From NCBI GenBank assembly GCA_013297755.1, contig JAAFIH010000038.1, positions 1-35,362 of the forward strand: a stretch of 35,362 bases of DNA. The letters are read 5' to 3'. The notes beneath the pieces were generated by a model, which was not told the origin of the DNA, ran no database searches, and saw nothing but the letters and a program-made list of their open reading frames with translations. Of the stretch, positions 1-7,342 are shown in pieces; positions within the stretch are counted from its first letter, which is position 1; every line of letters starts with the position of its first letter. Both the position numbers and the translations under genes were made by a program. The stretch comes from Cytophagales bacterium (GTDB taxonomy: Bacteria; Bacteroidota; Bacteroidia; Cytophagales; UBA9547).

Positions 1-1
1 C

Positions 2-103
2 GCAGAATCATTTAACTCCAAAATAAAACTCTTTAGAGCTAATCAAAGAGGTGTTGTTGATACCCATTTCTTCTTATTCAGATTAGCTAAATTATTCGCT
101 TAG
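2..103 (+). CDS. IS transposase, C-terminal fragment (gene runs off the left edge)
   Basis: An open frame enters from the left edge and encodes 33 residues before a TAG at 101-103. The peptide has the pattern ESFNSKIK..FR...RGV.....FFLFRLAKLFA. I recognise this as the end of DDE transposases of the ISL3/ISAon1-like type that are common in Bacteroidota, where it reads ESFNAKIKAFR..FRGV....FFL.RL...FA. The enzyme would cut and rejoin the IS ends. Only its last residues are visible, so catalytic residues cannot be checked. It is convergent with the ATPase gene and overlaps its 3' end by 17 bp. The element therefore ends a few bases past the stop, probably in the TCCCCAC at 104-110. The IS family name is from memory and less certain than the transposase call. 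Confidence 0.6.
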   Translation, partial: AESFNSKIKLFRANQRGVVDTHFFLFRLAKLFA

Positions 104-1214
104 TCCCCACTAAATATATGTGAGCCGTTTTATCTCTATCAACTATCCAAATTTGGTCTCTTCTAAAAATATCTTGGGTCATTAAATTAGTGTCATGCGT
201 TGTAAAAATTAATTGGCTATTTTGAGGATTTTCTGCATGAAACTTAGTAATTAAATATTTTGAAAGCAACGAATGCATACTGTTGCCTAGTTCATCAACT
301 AGCAAAGTTTTTCCATTATTTAGTATATCCAACCAAACACCAATCCAAGATAAAAATCGATTTGTACCAGTAGATTCCTCTGTTGTCAAGTCAAATGCTG
401 TTAAAGTTGGTTCTCCATTTATATTTATAGTTTTATGAAGTGTTGTTCCTTTAAAACCATATTGTGTTTTTTCAACTAAAATATCTATTATAGTAAAGTC
501 AGCTTCTTTTAAAAATTCTAAAATAACTTTTTTATGATCAGGAAAACTTAAAATATTTTCTAAAGTATATTCTACTGAAATATTTCCAGGTGAATCATTA
601 TTAATCGACCAAACAATATTATTTCTAAACCAATACATTACTTTGATTGAAACCATTAATTCAGTTTTAGATCCAATAGTCAAAAACAAAGTTTTTGAAT
701 TTGTCATTTCCTTAACAGTATCTTTCTTTCCAGTAAAAAGTGAACTAAAATTCCAATTATAGTCATTCTTTTCAGAATCAAACTTTCTTAAAAAATGTTG
801 TATAGGCTTTTGTGTTCTATATTCCAATAATTGCTCTTCTAATATTCTGTCTTTATTGAAAGAAAAACTATATTCAAATTGTATTCCATCAATAAGAAGA
901 CCATATACATAAGTTGTGGGCTTAGATTTATTTTTTTCATCATTTCGATTCAAATGTTGAGTCATTTTATCAAAAGCCAAACTATCAGTAAAACTATTTT
1001 GAATAAAAACTACTCCATTGGCTATTGCTATCAGTAAATTACTTTTTCCTGAAGCATTTGCTCCATAAATAGCAGAGGTTTTAAGAGCTTTAGTTTTATA
1101 TTTTTCAATTTGAATGGTATTTTCAAGGTGTTCTGAAAATACACCTGCAATCATCGAAAAATTTATTTCTTCTCGGTAAGATAAATTATTGGATGTTTTA
1201 AAATATAAAAGCAT
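87..1214 (-). CDS. AAA15/COG1106-type ATPase, 3'-truncated by an IS end
   Basis: Encodes a 375-aa P-loop ATPase of the SMC/ABC-like AAA15 or AAA21 group (COG1106, RloA-like). The N-terminus MLLYFKTSNN...EEINFSM is the usual first strand of this family. Walker A is GANASGKSN at residues 51-59, the Walker B-like strand TLLVDELG is at about 303-310, and the switch TTHDTN has its His near 340. The fold would be a head domain with an inserted alpha-helical lid, acting in the cytoplasm on nucleic acid or a partner effector. Relatives commonly sit upstream of an RloB- or TOPRIM-type partner in anti-phage modules. Here the reading ends abruptly after HIYLV with GTKRII, and that tail is encoded by the IS terminal sequence. 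The conserved C-terminal stretch and any downstream partner are missing. The gene is AT-rich compared with recN next to it. Probably a decaying accessory gene. Confidence 0.75.
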   Translation of the reverse strand: MLLYFKTSNNLSYREEINFSMIAGVFSEHLENTIQIEKYKTKALKTSAIYGANASGKSNLLIAIANGVVFIQNSFTDSLAFDKMTQHLNRNDEKNKSKPTTYVYGLLIDGIQFEYSFSFNKDRILEEQLLEYRTQKPIQHFLRKFDSEKNDYNWNFSSLFTGKKDTVKEMTNSKTLFLTIGSKTELMVSIKVMYWFRNNIVWSINNDSPGNISVEYTLENILSFPDHKKVILEFLKEADFTIIDILVEKTQYGFKGTTLHKTININGEPTLTAFDLTTEESTGTNRFLSWIGVWLDILNNGKTLLVDELGNSMHSLLSKYLITKFHAENPQNSQLIFTTHDTNLMTQDIFRRDQIWIVDRDKTAHIYLVGTKRII

Positions 1215-1459
1215 AATATATAATTATTCATGCAATAAAAGCATTTTTTATTGCTAATATAACTAAAATATACTCCAGTACTTAAAAATAAATCTTTAAA
1301 TATTATTGTGATTTAAAATATTGAATTTAAAATATTTTTCTATTGGTTTTATTCAAAAGCTATGCTATCAAAAGGAAATATTTTTTAAATTCTATAACTA
1401 ATCTATTCAACAATAAACTGCTTTTCGATATTCAAAATCCTCTGTTGTTTACAAATATT

Positions 1460-1490
1460 ATTGCAATAAAAATAAATCAGATTAATTTTG
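1460..1490 (+). promoter_or_regulatory. Probable Bacteroidota-type promoter of recN
   Basis: A -33-like ATTG at 1460-1463 is followed after 19 bp by TAATTTTG at 1483-1490, a match to the Bacteroidota -7 element TAnnTTTG. Transcription would start near 1497, about 16 nt before the recN ATG. The rest of the 298-bp gap 1215-1512 is AT-rich. It must also hold the promoter of the minus-strand ATPase, but I see no convincing match for that. Confidence 0.5.
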
Positions 1491-1512
1491 TAGCATACAC
1501 CTATATATAATC

Positions 1513-3159
1513 ATGCTTCAAAAGTTATCCATACAGAATTTTGCATTAATTGATAGCCTTGAATTTTGCCCTTCTACCCAATTTTCGGCCATAACTGGCG
1601 AAACTGGTGCTGGCAAATCAATCATTTTGGGTGCTTTGCAACTACTCACTGGTGCAAGAGCAGACGTAAAAACACTTTTAGATGAAACCAAAAAATGTAT
1701 TATTGAAGCTCATTTTGATATAAAATTATTACATTTAAACTATTTTTTTGAATCCAACGAACTAGAATATGATAACAATACTATTATAAGAAGAGAAATA
1801 ACACCTCAAGGCAAATCAAGAGCTTTTGTAAACGACACACCAGTAAACCTAGAAACGCTATCGCAATTAACCAATGGTTTGATTGATATTCACTCACAAC
1901 ATGATAATTTATTGATTTCGACTTCGGCTTTTCAACTCAATTGTATTGATGCTTTTGCCGAAAACGATGCTTTACTTACAACCAATAAAACTATTTATTG
2001 GCAGTACAAAAAACTAACCAAAGAATTAGAAAAACTAAAATTAGACGAAGCCGCAAGTAAGAAAGAGTATGATTATGATAAATTTTTGTACGATGAATTA
2101 TTGACATTAAAATTTGAAAAAGAAGAGCAATCCTTACTCGAAGCCGAAATTGCGGTTTTAGAAAATGCAGACGAAATAAAGCAAAAATTGCAAATGGCTT
2201 TGCAAATCTTGGATCAATCAGAAAATTCGGTATTGGCTGGCCTACAAATTGTGCAAACTCAAATTGGGCAACTCTCTAAAATTTCGCCCATTTTTGAAGA
2301 TTTTAAAACAAGACTAATCAATATTATTTCAGAATCTAAAGATATCAATCAAGAGCTATTAAAACAAGAAGAGAAAACCGAACTCGACCCTGAACGTATG
2401 GTCAAAGTGCGTGATCGATTGGATATTATGTATAAATTATTCAAAAAACATGGCGTTGGCTCAATAGAAGATTTACTGGCCATACAGGCTCGTTTGGCAC
2501 AAAAGACGGCCTATTTTGGAACTATCGCTGAAACAATAGCTGCTACTGAATCTCAATTAAAGGAACTAACCACACAACTGAACATAGCTAGCAAAGCCTT
2601 ATCAGAGAGCCGAAAAAGTAATTTTCTGGCCATTCAAACTCAAATTACTAGCATTATACATGTATTGGGTATGCCTAATGGGAAATTAGACATTGATTGC
2701 CAACAGATGGCGTTTTCGGAGACAGGGATAGATAAAATAACCATGTTGTTTTCGGCAAATAAAGGTGTGGCACCATCTCCAATCAAAAATGCGTCTGGTG
2801 GCGAGTTATCTAGGTTGATGTTTGCTCTCAAATATATATTGGCTCAAAAAACAGCACTTCCAACCATGGTTTTTGACGAAATAGACACAGGTATTTCGGG
2901 AGATATTGCTATTAAAATGGCCGATATGATGCGAAAAATAGCTCAAAAACAACAAATTATCGCCATTACTCACTTACACCAAATTGCGGCCAAAGGCCAC
3001 AAACACTTTTTTGTATATAAAGACGATGCCAGCAAAACTACCAAGTCGAATATCAAATTACTTAGCGAAGCCGAAAGGCTGACCAAAATTGCCGAAATGA
3101 TAGGTGGCACTAATCCATCGGCCTCGGCCATAGAAAGTGCCAAAGAATTTTTATTGTAG
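1513..3159 (+). CDS. recN: DNA repair protein RecN
   Basis: RecN is an SMC-like ATPase that acts early in recombinational repair of double-strand breaks together with RecA. The 548-aa length is normal for the family (about 550). The N-terminus MLQKLSIQNFALID is typical, followed by Walker A GETGAGKS at residues 29-36. The short RecN-specific SQHDN motif is near 127. A middle coiled-coil region spans roughly 155-360. The ABC signature NASGGELSR is at 426-434, and Walker B FDEIDTG with D455/E456 is followed by the THLHQIAA switch. The ATG at 1513 fits both the conserved N-terminus and the promoter just upstream. It is transcribed alone and convergently with dnaB. The last codons and the stop are included in a 33-bp tandem duplication that also carries the terminator. 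Confidence 0.96.
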   Translation: MLQKLSIQNFALIDSLEFCPSTQFSAITGETGAGKSIILGALQLLTGARADVKTLLDETKKCIIEAHFDIKLLHLNYFFESNELEYDNNTIIRREITPQGKSRAFVNDTPVNLETLSQLTNGLIDIHSQHDNLLISTSAFQLNCIDAFAENDALLTTNKTIYWQYKKLTKELEKLKLDEAASKKEYDYDKFLYDELLTLKFEKEEQSLLEAEIAVLENADEIKQKLQMALQILDQSENSVLAGLQIVQTQIGQLSKISPIFEDFKTRLINIISESKDINQELLKQEEKTELDPERMVKVRDRLDIMYKLFKKHGVGSIEDLLAIQARLAQKTAYFGTIAETIAATESQLKELTTQLNIASKALSESRKSNFLAIQTQITSIIHVLGMPNGKLDIDCQQMAFSETGIDKITMLFSANKGVAPSPIKNASGGELSRLMFALKYILAQKTALPTMVFDEIDTGISGDIAIKMADMMRKIAQKQQIIAITHLHQIAAKGHKHFFVYKDDASKTTKSNIKLLSEAERLTKIAEMIGGTNPSASAIESAKEFLL

Positions 3160-3216
3160 GAACATGCCTTTTGGCGTGTTCTTTTATTGTAGGAACATGC
3201 CTTTTGGCGTGTTCTT
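3151..3216 (+). terminator. Two perfect tandem copies (33 bp each) of the recN terminator hairpin
   Basis: Positions 3151-3183 and 3184-3216 are identical 33-bp units. Each contains the stem GAACATGCC, a TTTT loop and GGCGTGTTC (one T-G pair), followed by four T residues: an intrinsic terminator. The stems are 3160-3168/3173-3181 and 3193-3201/3206-3214. The unit begins inside recN, so the second copy also repeats the TTATTGTAG containing the stop codon. The stem reads nearly the same on the other strand, so it may also stop dnaB transcripts coming the other way. The remaining 3217-3442 is a plain AT-rich spacer with one weak palindromic C/G-run patch. Confidence 0.75.
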
Positions 3217-3442
3217 TTAATAGGTTTTAAAGAAGAAAAAAATTATAAAATCATATTTTTATTACTAATATTTTCGGTATTTTATAAAATAAATGTAATA
3301 AAAATCTATTATAAAGCCCAAATAACTATCGAACAGCTTGTATGAGCCTTACCCCCAACAAATTCTCCTTTATGGGTAGAACTCTGAAAAGGGGAGGGAC
3401 TTTTTTCAGATGACGAGGTAAGATTGGGGCTTTATTAAAAAT

Positions 3443-5029
3443 CTAAAATGGAGGAGGTTCGTTGTAATCACTAGCTTTGCCCAAGTCTATTCCATTATTT
3501 TTGTCTGTATTATCCCAGTTTTTTGATGGCATTCTTACTTCATTTTGCCCAAAACCTTGGCCTTTGATGTCAGGAAACCCAGATGAAAAATCACTAGAAG
3601 GTACCTCAAAACCATTTCCATCCTCAAAATCGCAAAACTTTGTAAACTTGCCTATATATCGCAATTTTACGGTATCTGTAGGGCCATTTCTATGTTTTGC
3701 CACAATGATATTACCAACGCCAGCCACAGGCAAACCATCACCATCTTCGGTAATTCCATAGTATTCAGGTCTGTGGATAAACATAACCATATCTGCATCT
3801 TGTTCGATAGAGCCTGATTCTCTCAAATCTGAAAGCTGAGGTATTTTGTCGCCACCCCTCGATTCTGTGGCACGACTTAGCTGCGAAAGTGCAATCACAG
3901 GCACATTGAGTTCTTTGGCTAGGCCTTTGAGCGAACGAGAAATGTAGGCAATTTCTTGTTCTCGGTTTCCATTAGATGTTTTTGAACCAGTATCGCCACT
4001 CATCAACTGCATATAATCAATGATGATAAGCTCTACTCCATGCAAAGATTTTAGTTTTCGGCATTTAGACCTCAGCTCAAGCACACTTAGGGCAGGAGTA
4101 TCGTCTATAAAAATCTTAGCTTTGGCCAAATTACCAGCTTTTTTGGATAATTGTATCCATTCGTGGTCGGCAAGTCTGCCTTTTTTAATTTTTTCGGATT
4201 CTATTTCGGCTTCAGATGATATTAATCGCAACATCAACTGTACGTTAGACATCTCGAGCGAAAAAATAGCCACCGAATGGCCATGTTCTACGGCTGCATT
4301 TCGAGCGGTAGAAAGCACAAAGGCAGTTTTACCCATAGCTGGCCTAGCTGCTATAATCACTAAATCGCTTTTTTGCCAACCAGATGTAAGCCTATCGAGT
4401 GCTACAAAACCACTTGGCACACCAGTAAGACCTTCGCCTTTATTTTTGCGTTCTTCTATTTCTTTTAATGCCAAAGCCACAAGCCCTTCTGAGGCTATAA
4501 AGTTTTTTTTCTGCATCTGTTCCGAAACCTCAAAAAGTTGCTGTTGGGCATGGTCTAGTATATGAAAAACATCTTTTGTATCATCAAAAGCATTGGTTTG
4601 GATTTCTGATGATACACTAATCAAAGTACGTTTCAGGGCATACTGAACCAACAATCGTGCATGAAATTCTACATTGACAGAAGATAATATTTTGATGGTA
4701 AGTTCAGAAACATAAAAAGGGCCACCTACAATTTCTAGTTTACCAGACAGTCGCAACTCATTTACAACTGTTCTCAAATCAACAGGTTCTGATTTGACAA
4801 AAAGCGAAAGTATGGCTTTGTATATAAATTGATGTTTGTCGCTATAAAATGCTTCTACCCTTAAAAAATCAGAAACTTTTGATAGAGCATCTTTATCTAT
4901 CAACAAGGCCCCAAGCACAGCCTCCTCTAGATCTAAGGCTTGTGGTGGCATTTTGCCAAGCCCATCCAACATAGATGTTGTTTTGGGTTTATTAAAAATT
5001 CGCTTCTGAGGTATTACTTGCATTTCCAT
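3443..5029 (-). CDS. dnaB: Replicative DNA helicase DnaB
   Basis: The hexameric helicase unwinds the chromosome ahead of the replication fork using ATP. The protein is 528 aa, slightly longer than E. coli DnaB because of N-terminal (about 25 aa) and C-terminal extensions typical of Bacteroidota. The N-terminal domain begins at PPQALDLEEAVLGALLID (about 29-45) and binds primase. The RecA-like domain has Walker A ARPAMGKTA at 228-236, then IFSLEM, the Walker B strand LIIIDYMQLM, and the DLRESGSIEQDAD segment with the arginine finger. The C-terminus is rich in Gly, Asn and Asp and looks disordered. I used the first Met at 5029; Met3 is an alternative. A promoter-like site lies so close to the ATG that the transcript may be nearly leaderless. 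No intein or frameshift is visible. Confidence 0.96.
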   Translation of the reverse strand: MEMQVIPQKRIFNKPKTTSMLDGLGKMPPQALDLEEAVLGALLIDKDALSKVSDFLRVEAFYSDKHQFIYKAILSLFVKSEPVDLRTVVNELRLSGKLEIVGGPFYVSELTIKILSSVNVEFHARLLVQYALKRTLISVSSEIQTNAFDDTKDVFHILDHAQQQLFEVSEQMQKKNFIASEGLVALALKEIEERKNKGEGLTGVPSGFVALDRLTSGWQKSDLVIIAARPAMGKTAFVLSTARNAAVEHGHSVAIFSLEMSNVQLMLRLISSEAEIESEKIKKGRLADHEWIQLSKKAGNLAKAKIFIDDTPALSVLELRSKCRKLKSLHGVELIIIDYMQLMSGDTGSKTSNGNREQEIAYISRSLKGLAKELNVPVIALSQLSRATESRGGDKIPQLSDLRESGSIEQDADMVMFIHRPEYYGITEDGDGLPVAGVGNIIVAKHRNGPTDTVKLRYIGKFTKFCDFEDGNGFEVPSSDFSSGFPDIKGQGFGQNEVRMPSKNWDNTDKNNGIDLGKASDYNEPPPF

Positions 5030-5033
5030 ACTT

Positions 5034-5063
5034 CAAATGTAATAATCAATTTACTTCAAACAA
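5034..5063 (-). promoter_or_regulatory. Possible dnaB promoter giving a leaderless or near-leaderless transcript
   Basis: On the minus strand, TACATTTG (plus 5034-5041) matches the -7 element TAnnTTTG. A TTG (plus CAA at 5061-5063) lies 19 bp upstream. The implied start of transcription is at about 5026-5029, on the dnaB ATG. A second TAnnTTTG-like site (plus 5079-5086) has no partner -33 element, because the heptanucleotide array that begins at 5109 contains no TTG on this strand. Confidence 0.35.
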
Positions 5064-5108
5064 TGCAACATTTATCCACAAAATTATTAACAAACCAACA
5101 GAGTAAGA

Positions 5109-5238
5109 ATTATTGATTATTGATTATTGATTATTGATTATTGATTATTGATTATTGATTATTGATTATTGATTATTGATTATTGATTATTGATTATTGA
5201 TTATTGATTATTGATTATTGATTATTGATTATTGATTA
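5109..5238. repeat. Heptanucleotide tandem array (TATTGAT), about 18 perfect units, upstream of dnaB
   Basis: Eighteen uninterrupted copies of TATTGAT run from 5111 to 5236, with partial units at both ends. The array starts about 80 bp upstream of the dnaB start codon. No interruption is seen, which suggests it is young or kept homogeneous by slippage. It opens the 765-bp gap 5030-5794. The rest of that gap holds the two interspersed repeats described below and no gene. Confidence 0.97.
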
Positions 5239-5357
5239 AAATTCGTGCATTCGTGGCATTAAAATTGCTAATATCGCAATTTCCCCTTCTGGGGTTTGGG
5301 GGCTTTAAAAAAAATCCTATTTTCCCATCCCTTTTGGGATGAGGTGGCAGGGCTTTT
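5234..5357 (-). repeat. Interspersed intergenic repeat, units X and Y (inverted relative to the copies at 10.3-10.6 kb)
   Basis: Read on the minus strand, the segment has a Y-like unit (CCTCATCCC...GGGA, then AATAGGATTTTTTTT). It is followed by an X unit, whose core runs AAGCCCCCAAACCCC, AGAAGGGGAAATTGCG, ATATTAGCAATTTTA and ends GAATTTTAATCA. The same X core is present on the plus strand at 10281-10354 and Y units at 10364-10440 and 10486-10563. C-runs opposite G-runs can form GC-rich hairpins in an otherwise AT-rich gap. No ORF or transposase is present, so the copies would have to spread passively or through an enzyme encoded elsewhere. Confidence 0.8.
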
Positions 5358-5416
5358 GAGGTTATTGAGATTATTGTATAGAGTATTATTCAATTTATAA
5401 AAATTAAGGTAAAAGG

Positions 5417-5702
5417 ATTTAAAATATTAAAATATTACTAAAAAAGAAAGATTTTTGTATAATTGAATCTAATGTCCATCCCTTTGGATTATACAGTATT
5501 AGTGCAAAACGAAAATTTTGAGCTAGGAATGTATGGTTGTAAAATTGAATTTAGACAGGGGTTATTATAATAACAAACTAATTTATTTAACTTACTCAAA
5601 TGCTTTTGCCCTGACTTTTGATTCTGCAAATCTGTCAAAAATTAAAATCAGGCAGGGTTAATTAAAATAACAAGTAAGTTTGCTTAAAATTGCTCAAATG
5701 TG
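5417..5702 (-). repeat. Interspersed repeat R2, copy 1, with an internal direct duplication
   Basis: On the minus strand this segment aligns with plus 34950-35146. Shared blocks in the same order include AATTTTACAAC, GCTCAAAA-y-TTTCGTTTTGC, AAAGGG and TTCTTTTTTAGTAATATTTTA. At its other end, CACATT..AG.AATTTTAAG.AA..TTACTTGTT is also shared. Copy 1 is about 97 bp longer because a roughly 47-bp block occurs twice in direct orientation (5556-5602 and 5653-5700, imperfect). It has no coding capacity. Confidence 0.7.
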
Positions 5703-5794
5703 ATTATATGGATGAATTACTAAGAAAAATATTCATCACAGATTAATATGTTTGTTAAATTAAGCTATTGCAGAATCATTTTTTTTATCATTGG

Positions 5795-7330
5795 CTATCT
5801 TCTAGCTCCTTTTCCAAAAAACATACCCAATACACCTCTTACCAATTGCTTGCCTAGCTCACGTGTAACTGGGCTTGCCAATACTTTCTCGAAAGTAGAT
5901 TTTTCGCCTCTACGTGGAGCGGCTTCTTTGGCTTCTTTTTTTTCTTGTTCTATTTCTTCTTTTTCTTCTTGATTTTTTTGCATTCTTTCATTCAAGATTT
6001 CAAAAGCACTTTCGGGATTGATAGATTCTCCATATTTTTTATTCATTTCTGATGATTTTATATGTGCAGCATATTCGGCTTCGGGCAATGGTCCCATCAC
6101 AGATTTTGGGGGTGTCAGGTGCGTATGCACTACTTCTGTGGGTATTCCTTTTTCGTTCAATACTGTTATCAATGCTTGACCAATACCCATCTGAGTAAGG
6201 GTGCTTTGAATATCATAAAACTCAGATTTTGGGTAAGTTTTTACGGTTTGTTTGAGTGCATCGGCATCGTTGGGCGTAAAGGCACGCAACACATGTTGTA
6301 CACGATTACCCAATTGGGCAAGTACAGTCGAGGGCACATCTTGTGCCAACTGTGAGCAAAAAAACACGCCAACACCTTTGGAGCGAATCAGTCGTACAAT
6401 TTGTTCTATTTGATCTAAAAACGCTTTGGATGCATCTTTGAAAAGTAAGTGAGCTTCGTCTAAGAAAAAAACCAATTTTGGTTTATCCAAATCGCCTGCT
6501 TCAGGCATTGTTTGGTATATTTCAGCCAACAAACTAAGCATAAAAGTGCTAAATAGGGCTGGTTTATCTTGCAAATCGCTTACATTCATCAAGCTAATAA
6601 CCCCTTTACCATCTTGCTTATTAAACAAGTCTTCGATGTCAAAAGATTTTTCTCCAAAAATATTATTTACACCCATTTGCTCAAGAGCCACAATTTTTCT
6701 TAAAATAGTGCCAGATGTTGATGTAGAAATGGTGCCATAATCGGCTTTGATTTCGGCTGCACCTTCGCCTTCTGATAAATAGGTTAGTACTTTTTTGAGA
6801 TCGGCCAAATCTACAATAGCCAGTTTTTTGTCGTCAGCGTATTTGAATAAAATGGCCAAAACCCCCGTTTGGGTATCGTTTAATTCTAATATTTTGGCAA
6901 GCAATGTAGGGCCAAACTCTGATACTGTGGCTCTCATTTGGGCACCTTTTTTGCCCGAAAGCGAGTATAATTCTATGGGGTATTCGGTAGGGTCGAAACC
7001 AATGCCAAGGTCTTTGGCTCGTTGTTCTAATTTTTCGTTGCTGGTACTTGCTTTGCCAATACCCGACAAATCGCCTTTGATGTCGCTCATAAATACAGGT
7101 ACACCTGCCGCTGATAGCTGTTCGGCCAATACTTGCAGTGTACGAGTTTTGCCCGATCCAGTAGCTCCAGCTATCATTCCATGTCGGTTCATCATGCGAA
7201 GTGGCAGATTTACTTTGGCTTCTGCTATGATACTGCCCTCTAAAATACCAGCCCCAAGGTAGATGCTAGCCCCTGTGGTAGTGTATGATTTGTTGATTGC
7301 TTCTACAAATTTTGATTTGTCTTTTGCCAT
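5795..7330 (-). CDS. HerA/YjgR-like ATPase (DUF853 family)
   Basis: Encodes a 511-aa FtsK/HerA superfamily ATPase of the DUF853 group (E. coli YjgR), whose cellular role is not firmly known. Walker A GATGSGKT is at residues 55-62, just after RMMNRHGMIA. The motif MSDIKGDLSG lies at 81-90. Walker B is LVFFLDEAHLLF with D291/E292, and the sensor FFCSQLAQDVPSTVLAQLGNRVQH follows. The C-terminal part (about 445-475) is a highly charged E/K helix, then basic residues ending GKGARR. It starts 12 bp downstream of the dgt stop codon on the same strand and could be co-transcribed with it. HerA-type pumps also occur in phage-defence pairs, but the DUF853 group is widespread and no partner nuclease is adjacent, so I do not claim defence. 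Its GC content is clearly higher than that of dgt. Confidence 0.88.
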   Translation of the reverse strand: MAKDKSKFVEAINKSYTTTGASIYLGAGILEGSIIAEAKVNLPLRMMNRHGMIAGATGSGKTRTLQVLAEQLSAAGVPVFMSDIKGDLSGIGKASTSNEKLEQRAKDLGIGFDPTEYPIELYSLSGKKGAQMRATVSEFGPTLLAKILELNDTQTGVLAILFKYADDKKLAIVDLADLKKVLTYLSEGEGAAEIKADYGTISTSTSGTILRKIVALEQMGVNNIFGEKSFDIEDLFNKQDGKGVISLMNVSDLQDKPALFSTFMLSLLAEIYQTMPEAGDLDKPKLVFFLDEAHLLFKDASKAFLDQIEQIVRLIRSKGVGVFFCSQLAQDVPSTVLAQLGNRVQHVLRAFTPNDADALKQTVKTYPKSEFYDIQSTLTQMGIGQALITVLNEKGIPTEVVHTHLTPPKSVMGPLPEAEYAAHIKSSEMNKKYGESINPESAFEILNERMQKNQEEKEEIEQEKKEAKEAAPRRGEKSTFEKVLASPVTRELGKQLVRGVLGMFFGKGARR

Positions 7331-7342
7331 TATTTTAATTAT

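Noticed and set aside
3305-3440. Possible inverted-repeat element bounded by ATAAAGCCC and GGGGCTTTAT between recN and dnaB
   Set aside because: The inverted ends match over only 9-10 bp, with no target duplication and no second copy seen.
5109-5238. CRISPR-like array
   Set aside because: The units are contiguous 7-mers without spacers, so this is a microsatellite. No cas genes are present.
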